Assembly: GCF_003390885.1 (NCBI RefSeq)
Contig: NZ_QMEL01000001.1
Span: 496,001 to 560,000 of the forward strand
Length of the DNA: 64,000 bases
Source: Pelagibacterium sediminicola
GTDB lineage: Bacteria; Pseudomonadota; Alphaproteobacteria; Rhizobiales; Devosiaceae
Reading direction: 5' to 3'
The notes beneath the pieces were generated by a model that worked only from the letters and a program-made list of their open reading frames with translations, ran no database searches and was not told the DNA's origin. Within the stretch, counting starts at the first letter, position 1. Each line of letters begins with the position of its first letter. The translations under genes and the position numbers were made by a program. Below are positions 38,180 through 46,170 of the stretch, one piece after another.

Positions 38180-38997
38180 CCGCGCCTGCCCTTGTGATGG
38201 TTGCCCCCAACGGAGCCCGGCGGAGCAAGGCCGATCATCCGGCATTGCCCGTGACGATCGAGGAAGTCGCCACGGCAGCGGCGCGATGCCGGGAGGCGGG
38301 GGCCGATGCCGTCCACGCGCATCTGCGCGACGCAAAGGGCGTCCATAGCCTCGATGCGGACGGCTATCGCGATCTCATCGCCGCCATCCGTCGCGAGGCG
38401 GGCCGGGAGATGGTCGTCCAGATCACGACCGAAGCGGTGGGGCGGTTTACCCCGGCCGAGCAGCGCGCCGTTGTCGATGCCGTCCATCCCGACGCGGCCT
38501 CGGTCGCCCTTGCCGAAATGGTGCCCGATGCCGCCCATGAAGCGCAAGCGGCCGACTTTTATGCCCGATGTGCGGCCCGCGATATCGCGATCCAGCACAT
38601 TCTTTACGCGCCCCATGACGTCGAGCGCCTTTCCGGTTTCGTCCAGCGCGGGATCGTTCCCGACAAGGGGCTTTCGGTCCTTTTTGTCCTCGGGCGCTAT
38701 ACGGATGGGCAGCAGAGCGATCCCGCCGATCTTATGGGGTTCCTCGATGCGGCGCGGGTACTGGCGCCGACGGTCATGGTCTGCGCCTTCGGGCGGGGGG
38801 AAATCCCGGCGCTGGCCGCCGCGCTTGCGCTGGGCGGTCACGCCCGCGCCGGTTTTGAAAATTCGCTGACCGGCCCCGATGGTGCGCTCTGGCCCGACAA
38901 CACGCACCCGGTCGCCGCCGTCGCGGGCATCGCGTCGACCCTGGCGCGTGCCCGCCCCAGCCGCGCCGAAGCGCTGGGGATTCTCGGTCTGGGCTGA
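38176..38997 (+). CDS. BKACE family (DUF849) beta-keto acid cleavage enzyme
   Basis: A 273-residue BKACE-family TIM-barrel protein. The zinc-binding motif HAHLRD lies near residues 46-51, VQITTEAVGR near residue 80, and GGHARAGFENS near residue 228 carries the conserved histidine and arginine. Family members condense a beta-keto acid with acetyl-CoA to give acetoacetate and a shortened CoA thioester. The QITTEAVGR and GFEN variants place it in a branch differing from the 3-keto-5-aminohexanoate enzyme; its substrate is unknown. Confidence 0.85.
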   Translation: MTAPALVMVAPNGARRSKADHPALPVTIEEVATAAARCREAGADAVHAHLRDAKGVHSLDADGYRDLIAAIRREAGREMVVQITTEAVGRFTPAEQRAVVDAVHPDAASVALAEMVPDAAHEAQAADFYARCAARDIAIQHILYAPHDVERLSGFVQRGIVPDKGLSVLFVLGRYTDGQQSDPADLMGFLDAARVLAPTVMVCAFGRGEIPALAAALALGGHARAGFENSLTGPDGALWPDNTHPVAAVAGIASTLARARPSRAEALGILGLG

Positions 38998-39000
38998 CGT

Positions 39001-40011
39001 TTATTTCGCGCCGCTCGTTTGCTGCCGAAGCTTTCCTGCAACGATGGGCAGGGCGATGACGGTTATCAGCATCAGGCCGATGAAGATCGACATGACGATC
39101 CCCGGCACGTTGAGAAGACCCAGCCCGAAGGTCACCAGCCCCATGATGAAGGCGGCGATGACCACCCCGGCGATGCTGCCCGATCCCCCCAGGATCGCGA
39201 CCCCGCCCAAAACCACCATGGTCACGATCTCGAGCTCCCAGCCCGAGGCGATCGAGGGGCGGGTGGAGCCGAGCCGGGCCGTGAGCAGTATGGCGGCGAT
39301 TCCGGACATCAGGCCCGTGAGCAGGAACAGCATGAATTTGATGCGCGCGACGCGGATGCCTGAAAACTGCGCGGCGACGGGATTGTTGCCGATGGCAAAC
39401 ACGGTGCGCCCGAAATTGGTGCGATGAAGAAGGACGTAGAATAGCCCTGCCAAAACGAGGAACAGCACCAGCTCGAACGAGATCACCCACCACACATAGC
39501 CCTGTCCGAACCATGCGAAATCGGACGGGTAGCCCCGGAAGGCCTGATCGCCCAGCACGAGATAGGAGATGCCCCGGAAAAGGCTCATGGTGCCGATGGT
39601 GACGACGATCGAGGGCAGGCCGAAGCCGGCGACCAGCGCCCCGTTGAACGCGCCGCAGGCCAGCCCGACAAACAGGCCGATCGCTACAAGCGTCGGTGTG
39701 TCCACTCCGAACTGGAGGGCAAAGCCCATGGCGGTCGAGGCCAGCGCGATGATCGAGGCGACGGAAAGATCGATTTCGCCCGAAATGATGACCATGGCCA
39801 TGGCCAGCGCGATGATGGCCTTTTCGGTGAAGTTGAAGGTCGCGTCCGACAGACTCCAGGGGTTGAGGAAATAGGGCGAGGCGAAGCTGTTGGCGATGAA
39901 GATCGCCACCGCCACGACGATTAGCAGCGCCTCCCAGCTTTTGAGCGCCGAGCGGAACGGGCTTTCGAGCCGGTCGGGAATGGTGCGCGGTGTCTGGGGG
40001 ACCTCGTTCAT
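39001..40011 (-). CDS. rhaQ: Rhamnose ABC transporter permease RhaQ
   Basis: A 336-residue CUT2 (ribose-type) permease with about 8-10 membrane segments; GEIDLSVASIIALAS and the GLPSIVVTIGTMSLFRGISY motif are characteristic. It overlaps rhaP by 4 bases and is last in the rhaSTPQ operon, convergent with the BKACE gene 3 bases away. Confidence 0.88.
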   Translation of the reverse strand: MNEVPQTPRTIPDRLESPFRSALKSWEALLIVVAVAIFIANSFASPYFLNPWSLSDATFNFTEKAIIALAMAMVIISGEIDLSVASIIALASTAMGFALQFGVDTPTLVAIGLFVGLACGAFNGALVAGFGLPSIVVTIGTMSLFRGISYLVLGDQAFRGYPSDFAWFGQGYVWWVISFELVLFLVLAGLFYVLLHRTNFGRTVFAIGNNPVAAQFSGIRVARIKFMLFLLTGLMSGIAAILLTARLGSTRPSIASGWELEIVTMVVLGGVAILGGSGSIAGVVIAAFIMGLVTFGLGLLNVPGIVMSIFIGLMLITVIALPIVAGKLRQQTSGAK

Positions 40012-41000
40012 GCGCGGGCCTCCGCTTCGGCTTTCTTCAGGATGATGCGGCCGCGCTTGCGCTCGTTGCGGGCGTTGAAGATCACCGCGATGACGATTAC
40101 CGCGCCCGAGATGGCCATCTGGGCGAAGGGCGAGACGTTGATGACCGGCAGGGCGTTGTTGACGACGCCCAGGAACAACGCGCCGAGGACCGCTCCTGCC
40201 ACGGTGCCGATGCCCCCGGCGATGGATACCCCGCCGATGACGCAGGCGGCGATGATCGAAAGCTCGAACCCGCCGGCGATGTCCACATAGGCAACCGCGT
40301 AGCGCGCCACCCACAGATAGCCCGCCAGCCCCGAGACCATCCCGGCGATGGTAAAGGCGAAAAAGCGCGTCCGGCCCACGTCGATGCCGGTATAGACCGA
40401 GGCGGTGGGGTTGACGCCGACCGCGTAAAAGGCGCGGCCAAGCGGGGTGCGCCCCATCAGCAACGCAAAGAGCCCGATGACCGCCACGGTAATCCAGGTG
40501 GACACGGGAAGCTCGAGAAAGACGTTGCGCGGCAGGGCCTTGAAGCTGTCGCTCATCTGGTGGGCGTTGATCCACTGGCCACCGGCGAGAAGAAAGATCG
40601 CGCCGCGGAAGATGGTCATCGTGCCCAGCGTCACGACGATCGAGGGCATGTCGAGCTTCCAGACCAGAAGCCCGTTGGCCGCCCCAAGTGCCGCCCCTAG
40701 CCCCATGCCCGCTACGATCAGCAGGGGAATGGGAATATCGGGAAAGGCGGCGTTGAGCATGGCGACGACCATGCCGCACAGCGCCAGGTTGGCGGCCATC
40801 GAAAGGTCGATACAGCGGGTGAGGATGACCAGCATCTGGCCCAGCGCCAGCATGGCGAGGATGGCGGTGTCGTCGAAAACGCGAATGAGGTTGCGCGGCA
40901 GGATGAAGGCGGGAAAGCGCAGGGCAATGAGCGCCACGAGCACCACGATGGCGAAAACGAGGATCAGTTCGCGGTGCCGCAAAAGGGTGCCCGGTTTCAT
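40008..41000 (-). CDS. rhaP: Rhamnose ABC transporter permease RhaP
   Basis: A 330-residue CUT2 permease with the segments RCIDLSMAANLALCGMVVA and DMPSIVVTLGTMTIFRGAIFLLAGG. It overlaps rhaT and rhaQ by 4 bases each. With RhaQ it forms the heterodimeric membrane channel, as in the Rhizobium leguminosarum rhamnose transporter. Confidence 0.88.
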   Translation of the reverse strand: MKPGTLLRHRELILVFAIVVLVALIALRFPAFILPRNLIRVFDDTAILAMLALGQMLVILTRCIDLSMAANLALCGMVVAMLNAAFPDIPIPLLIVAGMGLGAALGAANGLLVWKLDMPSIVVTLGTMTIFRGAIFLLAGGQWINAHQMSDSFKALPRNVFLELPVSTWITVAVIGLFALLMGRTPLGRAFYAVGVNPTASVYTGIDVGRTRFFAFTIAGMVSGLAGYLWVARYAVAYVDIAGGFELSIIAACVIGGVSIAGGIGTVAGAVLGALFLGVVNNALPVINVSPFAQMAISGAVIVIAVIFNARNERKRGRIILKKAEAEARA

Positions 41001-42499
41001 GCGGCCTCCTCGACGATTCCCGCAGCGGCGCGCACGAGGGTTTCGGCATCGAGTTCGGTGCGGCTGAATTCGCCCGCCATCCGCCCCTCGCGCATGACGA
41101 TGACGCGGTCGGACATGCCCATGATCTCGGGCAATTCGGACGAGACCATGATCACGCTCAGCCCCTCGGCGGCCAGTTCGCTCATGAAGGCGTGGACGGC
41201 GGCCTTGGAGCCGATATCGATACCCTTGGTGGGTTCATCGAGAATGATGACCCGCGGGCGCGTGGCCAGCCACTTGCCGATCACCACCTTTTGCTGGTTG
41301 CCGCCCGAAAGCGTGCCCACGTCCTGATCGAGCGCGGCGGCCCTGAGATCGAGTCGCCCGGCATATTTGCGGGCCAGCGCCAGCTCTTCGGCCAGCCGCA
41401 GAAAGCCGGCGCGCGAGGTGGTCCTGAGCGAAGGGAGCGAAATGTTCTGGAAAATGGGTAGCCCGATCACCGCGCCCTGGCGTCCCCGTTCCTCGGGCAC
41501 ATAGACGATGCCCATATCGACCGCATGGGCGGGGTCTCTGGCAAGGGCGGGCCTGCCATCGAGGGTGACGGTTCCGGCGCTGGGGCGGGTAATACCGAAC
41601 AGTGCCTGCATGATCTCGGTCCGCCCCGCTCCCACAAGGCCGTAAAAGCCCAGGATCTCGCCGCGCCGCAGCGAAAAAGAAATGTCCTCGAACTCGGTGG
41701 GATGTGAGAGTCCGCTGACGTTCAGCACTAACGCGCCGGGGGTGATGTCGAGCTTGGGAAAGACGTGTTCCACGGAACGGCCCACCATCAGGCGCACGAG
41801 ATCGGCTTCGTTGGTTTCTTTCATCAGCCCCGCGCCGACCATCTCGCCGTCGCGGAACACCGTATAGCGGTCGGCGACCCGGAAAATCTCGTCGAATTTG
41901 TGCGAGATGAACAGGATCGCCTTGCCGTCCTTTTTCAAAAGGTCGATGAGGACGAACAACTCCTCGATCTCCTTGTGCGAGAGCGCGGCGGTGGGCTCGT
42001 CCATGATGACGATGCGCGCTTCGATCGAGAGCGCGCGGGCGACCGCGACGAGATGCTTGTTGGCGATGGAGAGGTCCTTGAGGCGCGTTTGAGGCGATAT
42101 GGGCGCGCCCATGGACGACAGGATGTCCTGGGCCTCGGCGCGCAGTTTGCGCCAGTCGATAAGGCCAAGCCTTGTGCGCGGGGCATGGCCGAGAAAGATG
42201 TTTTCGGCCACCGACAACTCGTCGAACAGTACGGTTTCCTGATGGATGGCGGTGATGCCGTGCTCGAAGGCGGCGAGGGCGGTGGGCAGCGATATCGGGG
42301 TGCCGTCGATGCGGATTTCGCCCGCGTCGGGCTGATAGATGCCGGTCAGGATCTTGACGAGGGTGGATTTTCCGGCGCCGTTTTCGCCCACGAGCGCGGT
42401 CACCTCCCCGGGATAAAGATCGAGCGCGATGTCGTTGAGTGCCCGCACGCCGGGGAAACTCTTGGATACGCCGCTGAGGGAAAGGCAGGGCTGGGTCAT
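40997..42499 (-). CDS. rhaT: Rhamnose ABC transporter ATP-binding protein RhaT
   Basis: A 500-residue CUT2-type ATPase with two ABC domains. The first has Walker A GENGAGKSTLVK and MDEPTAALS; the second has the usual degenerate Walker A (GLVGAGRTEIM), signature LSGGNQQKVVIGKWLA and ILDEPTKGID. ATG at 42499 (MTQPCLSLSGVSKSF) is the family start. A 114-base gap with two hairpins separates it from rhaS. Confidence 0.9.
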   Translation of the reverse strand: MTQPCLSLSGVSKSFPGVRALNDIALDLYPGEVTALVGENGAGKSTLVKILTGIYQPDAGEIRIDGTPISLPTALAAFEHGITAIHQETVLFDELSVAENIFLGHAPRTRLGLIDWRKLRAEAQDILSSMGAPISPQTRLKDLSIANKHLVAVARALSIEARIVIMDEPTAALSHKEIEELFVLIDLLKKDGKAILFISHKFDEIFRVADRYTVFRDGEMVGAGLMKETNEADLVRLMVGRSVEHVFPKLDITPGALVLNVSGLSHPTEFEDISFSLRRGEILGFYGLVGAGRTEIMQALFGITRPSAGTVTLDGRPALARDPAHAVDMGIVYVPEERGRQGAVIGLPIFQNISLPSLRTTSRAGFLRLAEELALARKYAGRLDLRAAALDQDVGTLSGGNQQKVVIGKWLATRPRVIILDEPTKGIDIGSKAAVHAFMSELAAEGLSVIMVSSELPEIMGMSDRVIVMREGRMAGEFSRTELDAETLVRAAAGIVEEAA

Positions 42500-42540
42500 C
42501 TGGGCTTTGTGGAAATGGGCTATGCGCAAGGATGATAGCC

Positions 42541-42603
42541 GCACCCCGCGTCCTTTCAAAGACGCGCGGTGCGACCGGCCCGGCATCTGGGACGCCGGGC
42601 CGG
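42541..42603 (-). other. Tandem hairpins between rhaS and rhaT
   Basis: GCACCCCGCGTC with GACGCGCGGTGC forms a 12-base-pair stem with one mismatch (42541-42572), and CCGGCCCGGC with GCCGGGCCGG forms a perfect 10-base-pair stem with a 9-base loop (42575-42603). Both follow the rhaS stop within 75 bases on the minus strand. No T run follows, so stabilisation of rhaS mRNA or partial attenuation is likely. Confidence 0.65.
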
Positions 42604-42613
42604 GCAGGAGCGA

Positions 42614-43609
42614 TCAGAAGATGTTCTTGAACTCGTCGATATTGCTCGCATCGTAGGTGAACGGTTCGGACATCGCCGCCTCGCCGTTCTCCCCGATGGT
42701 GACTTCGCCTACGCGGCCGATCGGGATGGTGTCGCCTTCGTTGGCGGTCGCAGCGCCGGTGGCGAGCTCATAGGCGATATAGGTCGCCGAATAGCCCAGG
42801 TCGATCGGGTTCCAGATCGCAAAGGACTCGCTGGCGCCCGAGGCGATGTGGCCGGCCATCTCCGAGGGCAGAGCAAGGCCGGTGACGTTGATCTCGCCGA
42901 TCTTGCCTGCATCGGTCACGGCTTGCGCGGCGGCGACGATGCCGACCGTCGTCGGGGCGATGATGGCATCGAGATCGGGATAGCTCTGGATCAGGCCTTG
43001 TGCCTCGCGATAGGACTTGTCGGAGAGATCGTCCCCATAAACGACGGTGACCAGATCGATGCCCGGATAATCGGGCAGCACCTTGCGGGCTTCCTCGATC
43101 CAGATGTTCTGGTTGGTGGCGGTTGCCGTCGCCGAAAGAATGGCGACCTGGCCGCCATCGGGCAGATGGTCGGCGGCAAGGCGAATGATGGTGCTGCCGA
43201 TCAGTTCGTTGGATGAGGGGTTCAGGTGCATGGCGCGCCCTTCGGGGGCAACGCCCGAATCCCAGGAGATGACGGTGATGCCGCGTTCCATGGCGCGCTG
43301 CAGCGCCGGGACAACGGCGTCCGGGTCGTTGGCGGAAATGGCAATGGCGTCGACCTGCTGGGCGATCAGGCTGTTGATGACCTCGATCTGGGCCTCGGCA
43401 GTGGGTTCGGTCGGGCCGGTATAGATGATCTCGACGTCCCCCAGTTCCTCGGCGGCTTCCTGCGCGCCGGCATTGGCGGCCTCGAAAAAGCCGTTGCCGA
43501 GCGACTTGACCAGCAGCGCGATGCGCGTCTGGGCCTGGGCCGGAGCGGCCAGGGCAAACATTGCGGCGGTCAGCGCGGTGGTGACAGCCAGGTTCTTGAT
43601 CAGGCTCAT
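42614..43609 (-). CDS. rhaS: Rhamnose ABC transporter substrate-binding protein RhaS
   Basis: A 331-residue ribose-type periplasmic binding protein. The signal peptide is cleaved after APAQAQ near residue 27. The body is strongly RhaS-like: EIIYTGPTEPTAEAQIEVIN, AISANDPDAVVPALQ, ISWDSGVAPEGRAMHLNPSS, NQNIWIEEA and GYSATYIAYELATG. It is the first gene of the transporter operon and diverges from rhaM across a 327-base region. Confidence 0.9.
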   Translation of the reverse strand: MSLIKNLAVTTALTAAMFALAAPAQAQTRIALLVKSLGNGFFEAANAGAQEAAEELGDVEIIYTGPTEPTAEAQIEVINSLIAQQVDAIAISANDPDAVVPALQRAMERGITVISWDSGVAPEGRAMHLNPSSNELIGSTIIRLAADHLPDGGQVAILSATATATNQNIWIEEARKVLPDYPGIDLVTVVYGDDLSDKSYREAQGLIQSYPDLDAIIAPTTVGIVAAAQAVTDAGKIGEINVTGLALPSEMAGHIASGASESFAIWNPIDLGYSATYIAYELATGAATANEGDTIPIGRVGEVTIGENGEAAMSEPFTYDASNIDEFKNIF

Positions 43610-43936
43610 AGTGACAATCCTCCCCGGATTTACTGGTTAATTCCTTTTCCGCCCTCTTTGCGGTGGATGAGTGCTCCCCATGGCTCGCTTTGAGGCAAAA
43701 CACCTTCCCGGACCCGCGCAGGGCCGGGCTTTCGCCGTCAGCAGCGCAGGGCGCGGCGGCGGTTTCACGCCAAAAGCGTTCGCGTTTGCATGAGCACTCC
43801 TCCCTGAGCATGGTTCCTACCAATTTCGATCATTGTCAATCAGATTCTGCCGCAACAATGCGCGTTTATGATTGTATATGATCGAGTTTGCCTTTTTCAT
43901 GGGCGCGGGACGGCAATCATCACTGGAGTGACAATC
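43610..43936. promoter_or_regulatory. 327-base divergent region between rhaS and rhaM
   Basis: No gene is visible. It holds two copies of ATGAG-NN-CTCC (core GAGTGCTC at 43669-43676 and GAGCACTC at 43792-43799), each a near-palindrome, about 115 bases apart. Nearer rhaM, an inverted repeat TCGATCAT (43826-43833) / ATGATCGA (43878-43885) brackets an AT-rich stretch with promoter-like TTGTCA and TATATGAT. These are candidate operators; the regulator is not known. No rhaR-type DeoR gene is in the window. Confidence 0.4.
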
Positions 43937-44254
43937 ATGAACGAGCGGATCGCGTTTCGCATGCGGCTCAACCCGGGGCAGGCATCGGAATATAAACGCC
44001 GCCATGACGAGATATGGCCTGAACTGGTGGAAACGCTGCGCGGGGCGGGGGTGTCCGATTACAGCATCTGGCTCGACCCCGAGACCAACTGTCTTTTTGC
44101 AACGCTTATAAGGACCAGCGATCACACGATGGGGCGATTGCCCGGCACCGAAATCGTCAAGCGATGGTGGGGGGCGATGGCCGATATCATGGAGACCCAT
44201 GAGGACAATTCACCCATGGAGTGCGAACTGGTCCCTGTCTTTCATATGGCGTGA
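43937..44254 (+). CDS. rhaM: L-rhamnose mutarotase (RhaM/RhaU family)
   Basis: A 105-residue DUF718 protein that interconverts alpha and beta anomers of L-rhamnose. [27 protein letters not shown] holds the conserved tyrosine and histidine, and [19 protein letters not shown] holds the tryptophan pair. GGAG precedes ATG at 43937. It diverges from rhaSTPQ, supporting L-rhamnose as the transported sugar. Kinase, isomerase and aldolase genes of the phosphorylated rhamnose pathway are absent here. Confidence 0.88.
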   Translation: MNERIAFRMRLNPGQASEYKRRHDEIWPELVETLRGAGVSDYSIWLDPETNCLFATLIRTSDHTMGRLPGTEIVKRWWGAMADIMETHEDNSPMECELVPVFHMA

Positions 44255-44280
44255 ACGGGACCCAAGGCGCGGAACAACGC

Positions 44281-45291
44281 CTACCGGACGAGGGTGAGGA
44301 ACGAGATGTCCTCGGCGTTGAAGGCCCCCTTGATCAGTTCGACGCGAGCGACGGCGCGGTCGCGCGAGACCTTGAGATGCCGTTCGAGGCTGTCGGCGGC
44401 GGCCCGGGGGCGGCCGAGTGCGAGAAGATCGAGGATTTCGCGGTGCTCGGGCAGGAAGGGCTCGGAGCTGAAGAGCTGCGGGGTCCAGCGGTAAAGGAAG
44501 TGATGGGCGACCAGCAGCGACTGGTGCTGGACGATGGCGCGCATCAGGGTGTCCTGACGGCAATGGCTGAGCACCTGCACGTGTAGCTGGTCTTCGAGCG
44601 TATCGAGCACCTCGCCGCCAATCTCGTGCGCGTGGGCGATGGCGCGGTCGAGCGCGGCGCTCATGGTGGCGAGCAGGCTTTCGGGCAGGTTGGGCGCCGC
44701 CTTCATGAGCGCCGCCGGTTCGAGCAGCCAGCGCATTTCATAGACCTCGCCAATATGATCGGGGGTGAGCGCGGGGGCGAGCCAGCGCCCGGCATCGTCC
44801 TTGCGCACGATGCCCCGCTGCTGGAGGCGCCCCATGACATCGCGGACCACGGTGCGGCTGACTCCGTAATGACGGGCCATGGCGACCTCGTTGACCCGCC
44901 AGCTTCCGAACGAAATGCGTGCGATGATCTCGCTTTCGACCTCGGCGTGGATGCGCTCCCAGCTCGCGCCGGCGTTGAGCGTCACCGGGCCTGCCGGCGC
45001 CGACCGGACGGCGGGCTTTGTCTTGTGGGCGCCCGAGACGATATAGCCGCGCCCCTCCGCCTTTGTGACAAGACCTCCGGCTTCGAGTTCCGAAAGCGCC
45101 TGCCGGGTGGGTGCGCGCGAGATGCCGAATTCGGCGGCAAGCTGGGATTCCTGGAGCCGCGTGCCCGCCGCCAGCGTGCCGTCGGCGATGCGGGCGGCGA
45201 TGATGTCGTAAACCTGTGCGTAAAGCCGGGGCGCCGGTCCTACGGGCTGCTGTTCCTGCCGGGCGTTCCCGCCCGCCTGCCGTGCCACCAT
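44281..45291 (-). CDS. GntR-family regulator with two tandem winged-helix domains and FCD domain
   Basis: A 336-residue regulator. The first GntR winged helix spans about residues 22-90 (LYAQVYDIIAARIADGTLAAG, SRAPTRQALSELEAGGLV). A second covers about 108-170 (EVESEIIARISFGSWRVNE, VSRTVVRDVMGRLQQRGIV). An all-helical FCD effector domain follows. Most FadR-type regulators have one DNA-binding domain, so this is unusual. ATG at 45291 has TAAGG upstream. It diverges from the SDR-Ldh2-TRAP operon and probably controls it. Confidence 0.85.
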   Translation of the reverse strand: MVARQAGGNARQEQQPVGPAPRLYAQVYDIIAARIADGTLAAGTRLQESQLAAEFGISRAPTRQALSELEAGGLVTKAEGRGYIVSGAHKTKPAVRSAPAGPVTLNAGASWERIHAEVESEIIARISFGSWRVNEVAMARHYGVSRTVVRDVMGRLQQRGIVRKDDAGRWLAPALTPDHIGEVYEMRWLLEPAALMKAAPNLPESLLATMSAALDRAIAHAHEIGGEVLDTLEDQLHVQVLSHCRQDTLMRAIVQHQSLLVAHHFLYRWTPQLFSSEPFLPEHREILDLLALGRPRAAADSLERHLKVSRDRAVARVELIKGAFNAEDISFLTLVR

Positions 45292-45377
45292 CGTGTGCCT
45301 TACCCCTTTGTGCCGCTGCCAAGGATAAAGCCTTGCCTGCGTCGGAGCAATATTGGGGGCTTGCGGGGACTCCAAAA

Positions 45378-45398
45378 TTATGGCTAGTGTGTACATAA
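45378..45398. promoter_or_regulatory. Candidate operator in the GntR/SDR divergent region
   Basis: TTATG-N11-CATAA with a TGTACA core to its right (TTATGGCTAGTG then TGTACATAA) lies 26-46 bases upstream of the SDR start, in a 132-base divergent region. It is the clearest dyad there. Binding by the two-domain GntR protein is inferred. Confidence 0.3.
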
Positions 45399-45423
45399 GA
45401 CGTTTTAAGTCGGGAGGGTTGCT

Positions 45424-46170
45424 ATGATGGCTGGACGGCTGGCGGGGCGGACCGCGCTGATCACCGGTGCCGGGCAGGGCATCGGCCGTGCCGTGGCCCT
45501 CGCCTTTGCCGCCGAGGGCGCAAGGGTCATCGCCACCAGCCGCAGCGCGGAAAAGATGGCGGATCTGGCCGCCAGCGATCCCGCCATGGCGATCCGTGAA
45601 ATGGACGTTACCGATCGCGCGGCGGTGGACGCGGTGTTCGCATCCGCCGGCCCGGTCGATATTCTCGTCAACTGCGCGGGCTGGGTGCACAACGGCACGG
45701 TGCTCGATTGCTCCGAAGAGGACTGGGCGAAAAGCCTCGACCAGAACGTCACCGCCTGTTTCCGCACCATCAAGGCGGCGCTGCCGGGCATGCTTTCGCG
45801 GGGCGGAGGCGCTATCGTAAACGTGGCTTCGGTCGCCTCCTCGATCACCGGCGTTGCCAGCCGCGCGGCCTATGGCGCGTCCAAGGCGGGGCTGATCGGG
45901 CTGAGCAAGGCGGTGGCGCGCGATTTCATCGCAAAGGGCGTAAGGTGCAACGTGCTGGCGCCCGGAACCACCGAATCCCCCTCGCTTAAGGACCGCATCA
46001 ATGCAACCGGGGACCCCGATGCCACGCGGCGCAGCTTTGTTGCGCGCCAGCCCATGGGGCGGCTGGGCCGGGTCGAGGAAATGGCGGCGGCCTGTGTGTT
46101 TCTGGCGAGCGACGAAGCCGCGTTCATGACCGGCACGGTGCTGGTGGTCGATGGAGGGCAGACGCTATGA
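45424..46170 (+). CDS. SDR dehydrogenase, 2-keto-3-deoxy-L-fuconate/L-rhamnonate 4-dehydrogenase-like
   Basis: A 248-residue short-chain dehydrogenase with TGAGQGIGRAV, NCAGWVHNG, the serine in VASVASSITG and YGASK. The C-terminal part APGTTESPSLKDRI, FVARQPMGRLGRVEEM and VVDGGQTL is close to bacterial L-2-keto-3-deoxyfuconate dehydrogenases, which also accept the L-rhamnonate-derived analogue. It lies near the rhamnose transporter and mutarotase. The junction with the next gene is ATGA. Confidence 0.8.
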   Translation: MMAGRLAGRTALITGAGQGIGRAVALAFAAEGARVIATSRSAEKMADLAASDPAMAIREMDVTDRAAVDAVFASAGPVDILVNCAGWVHNGTVLDCSEEDWAKSLDQNVTACFRTIKAALPGMLSRGGGAIVNVASVASSITGVASRAAYGASKAGLIGLSKAVARDFIAKGVRCNVLAPGTTESPSLKDRINATGDPDATRRSFVARQPMGRLGRVEEMAAACVFLASDEAAFMTGTVLVVDGGQTL

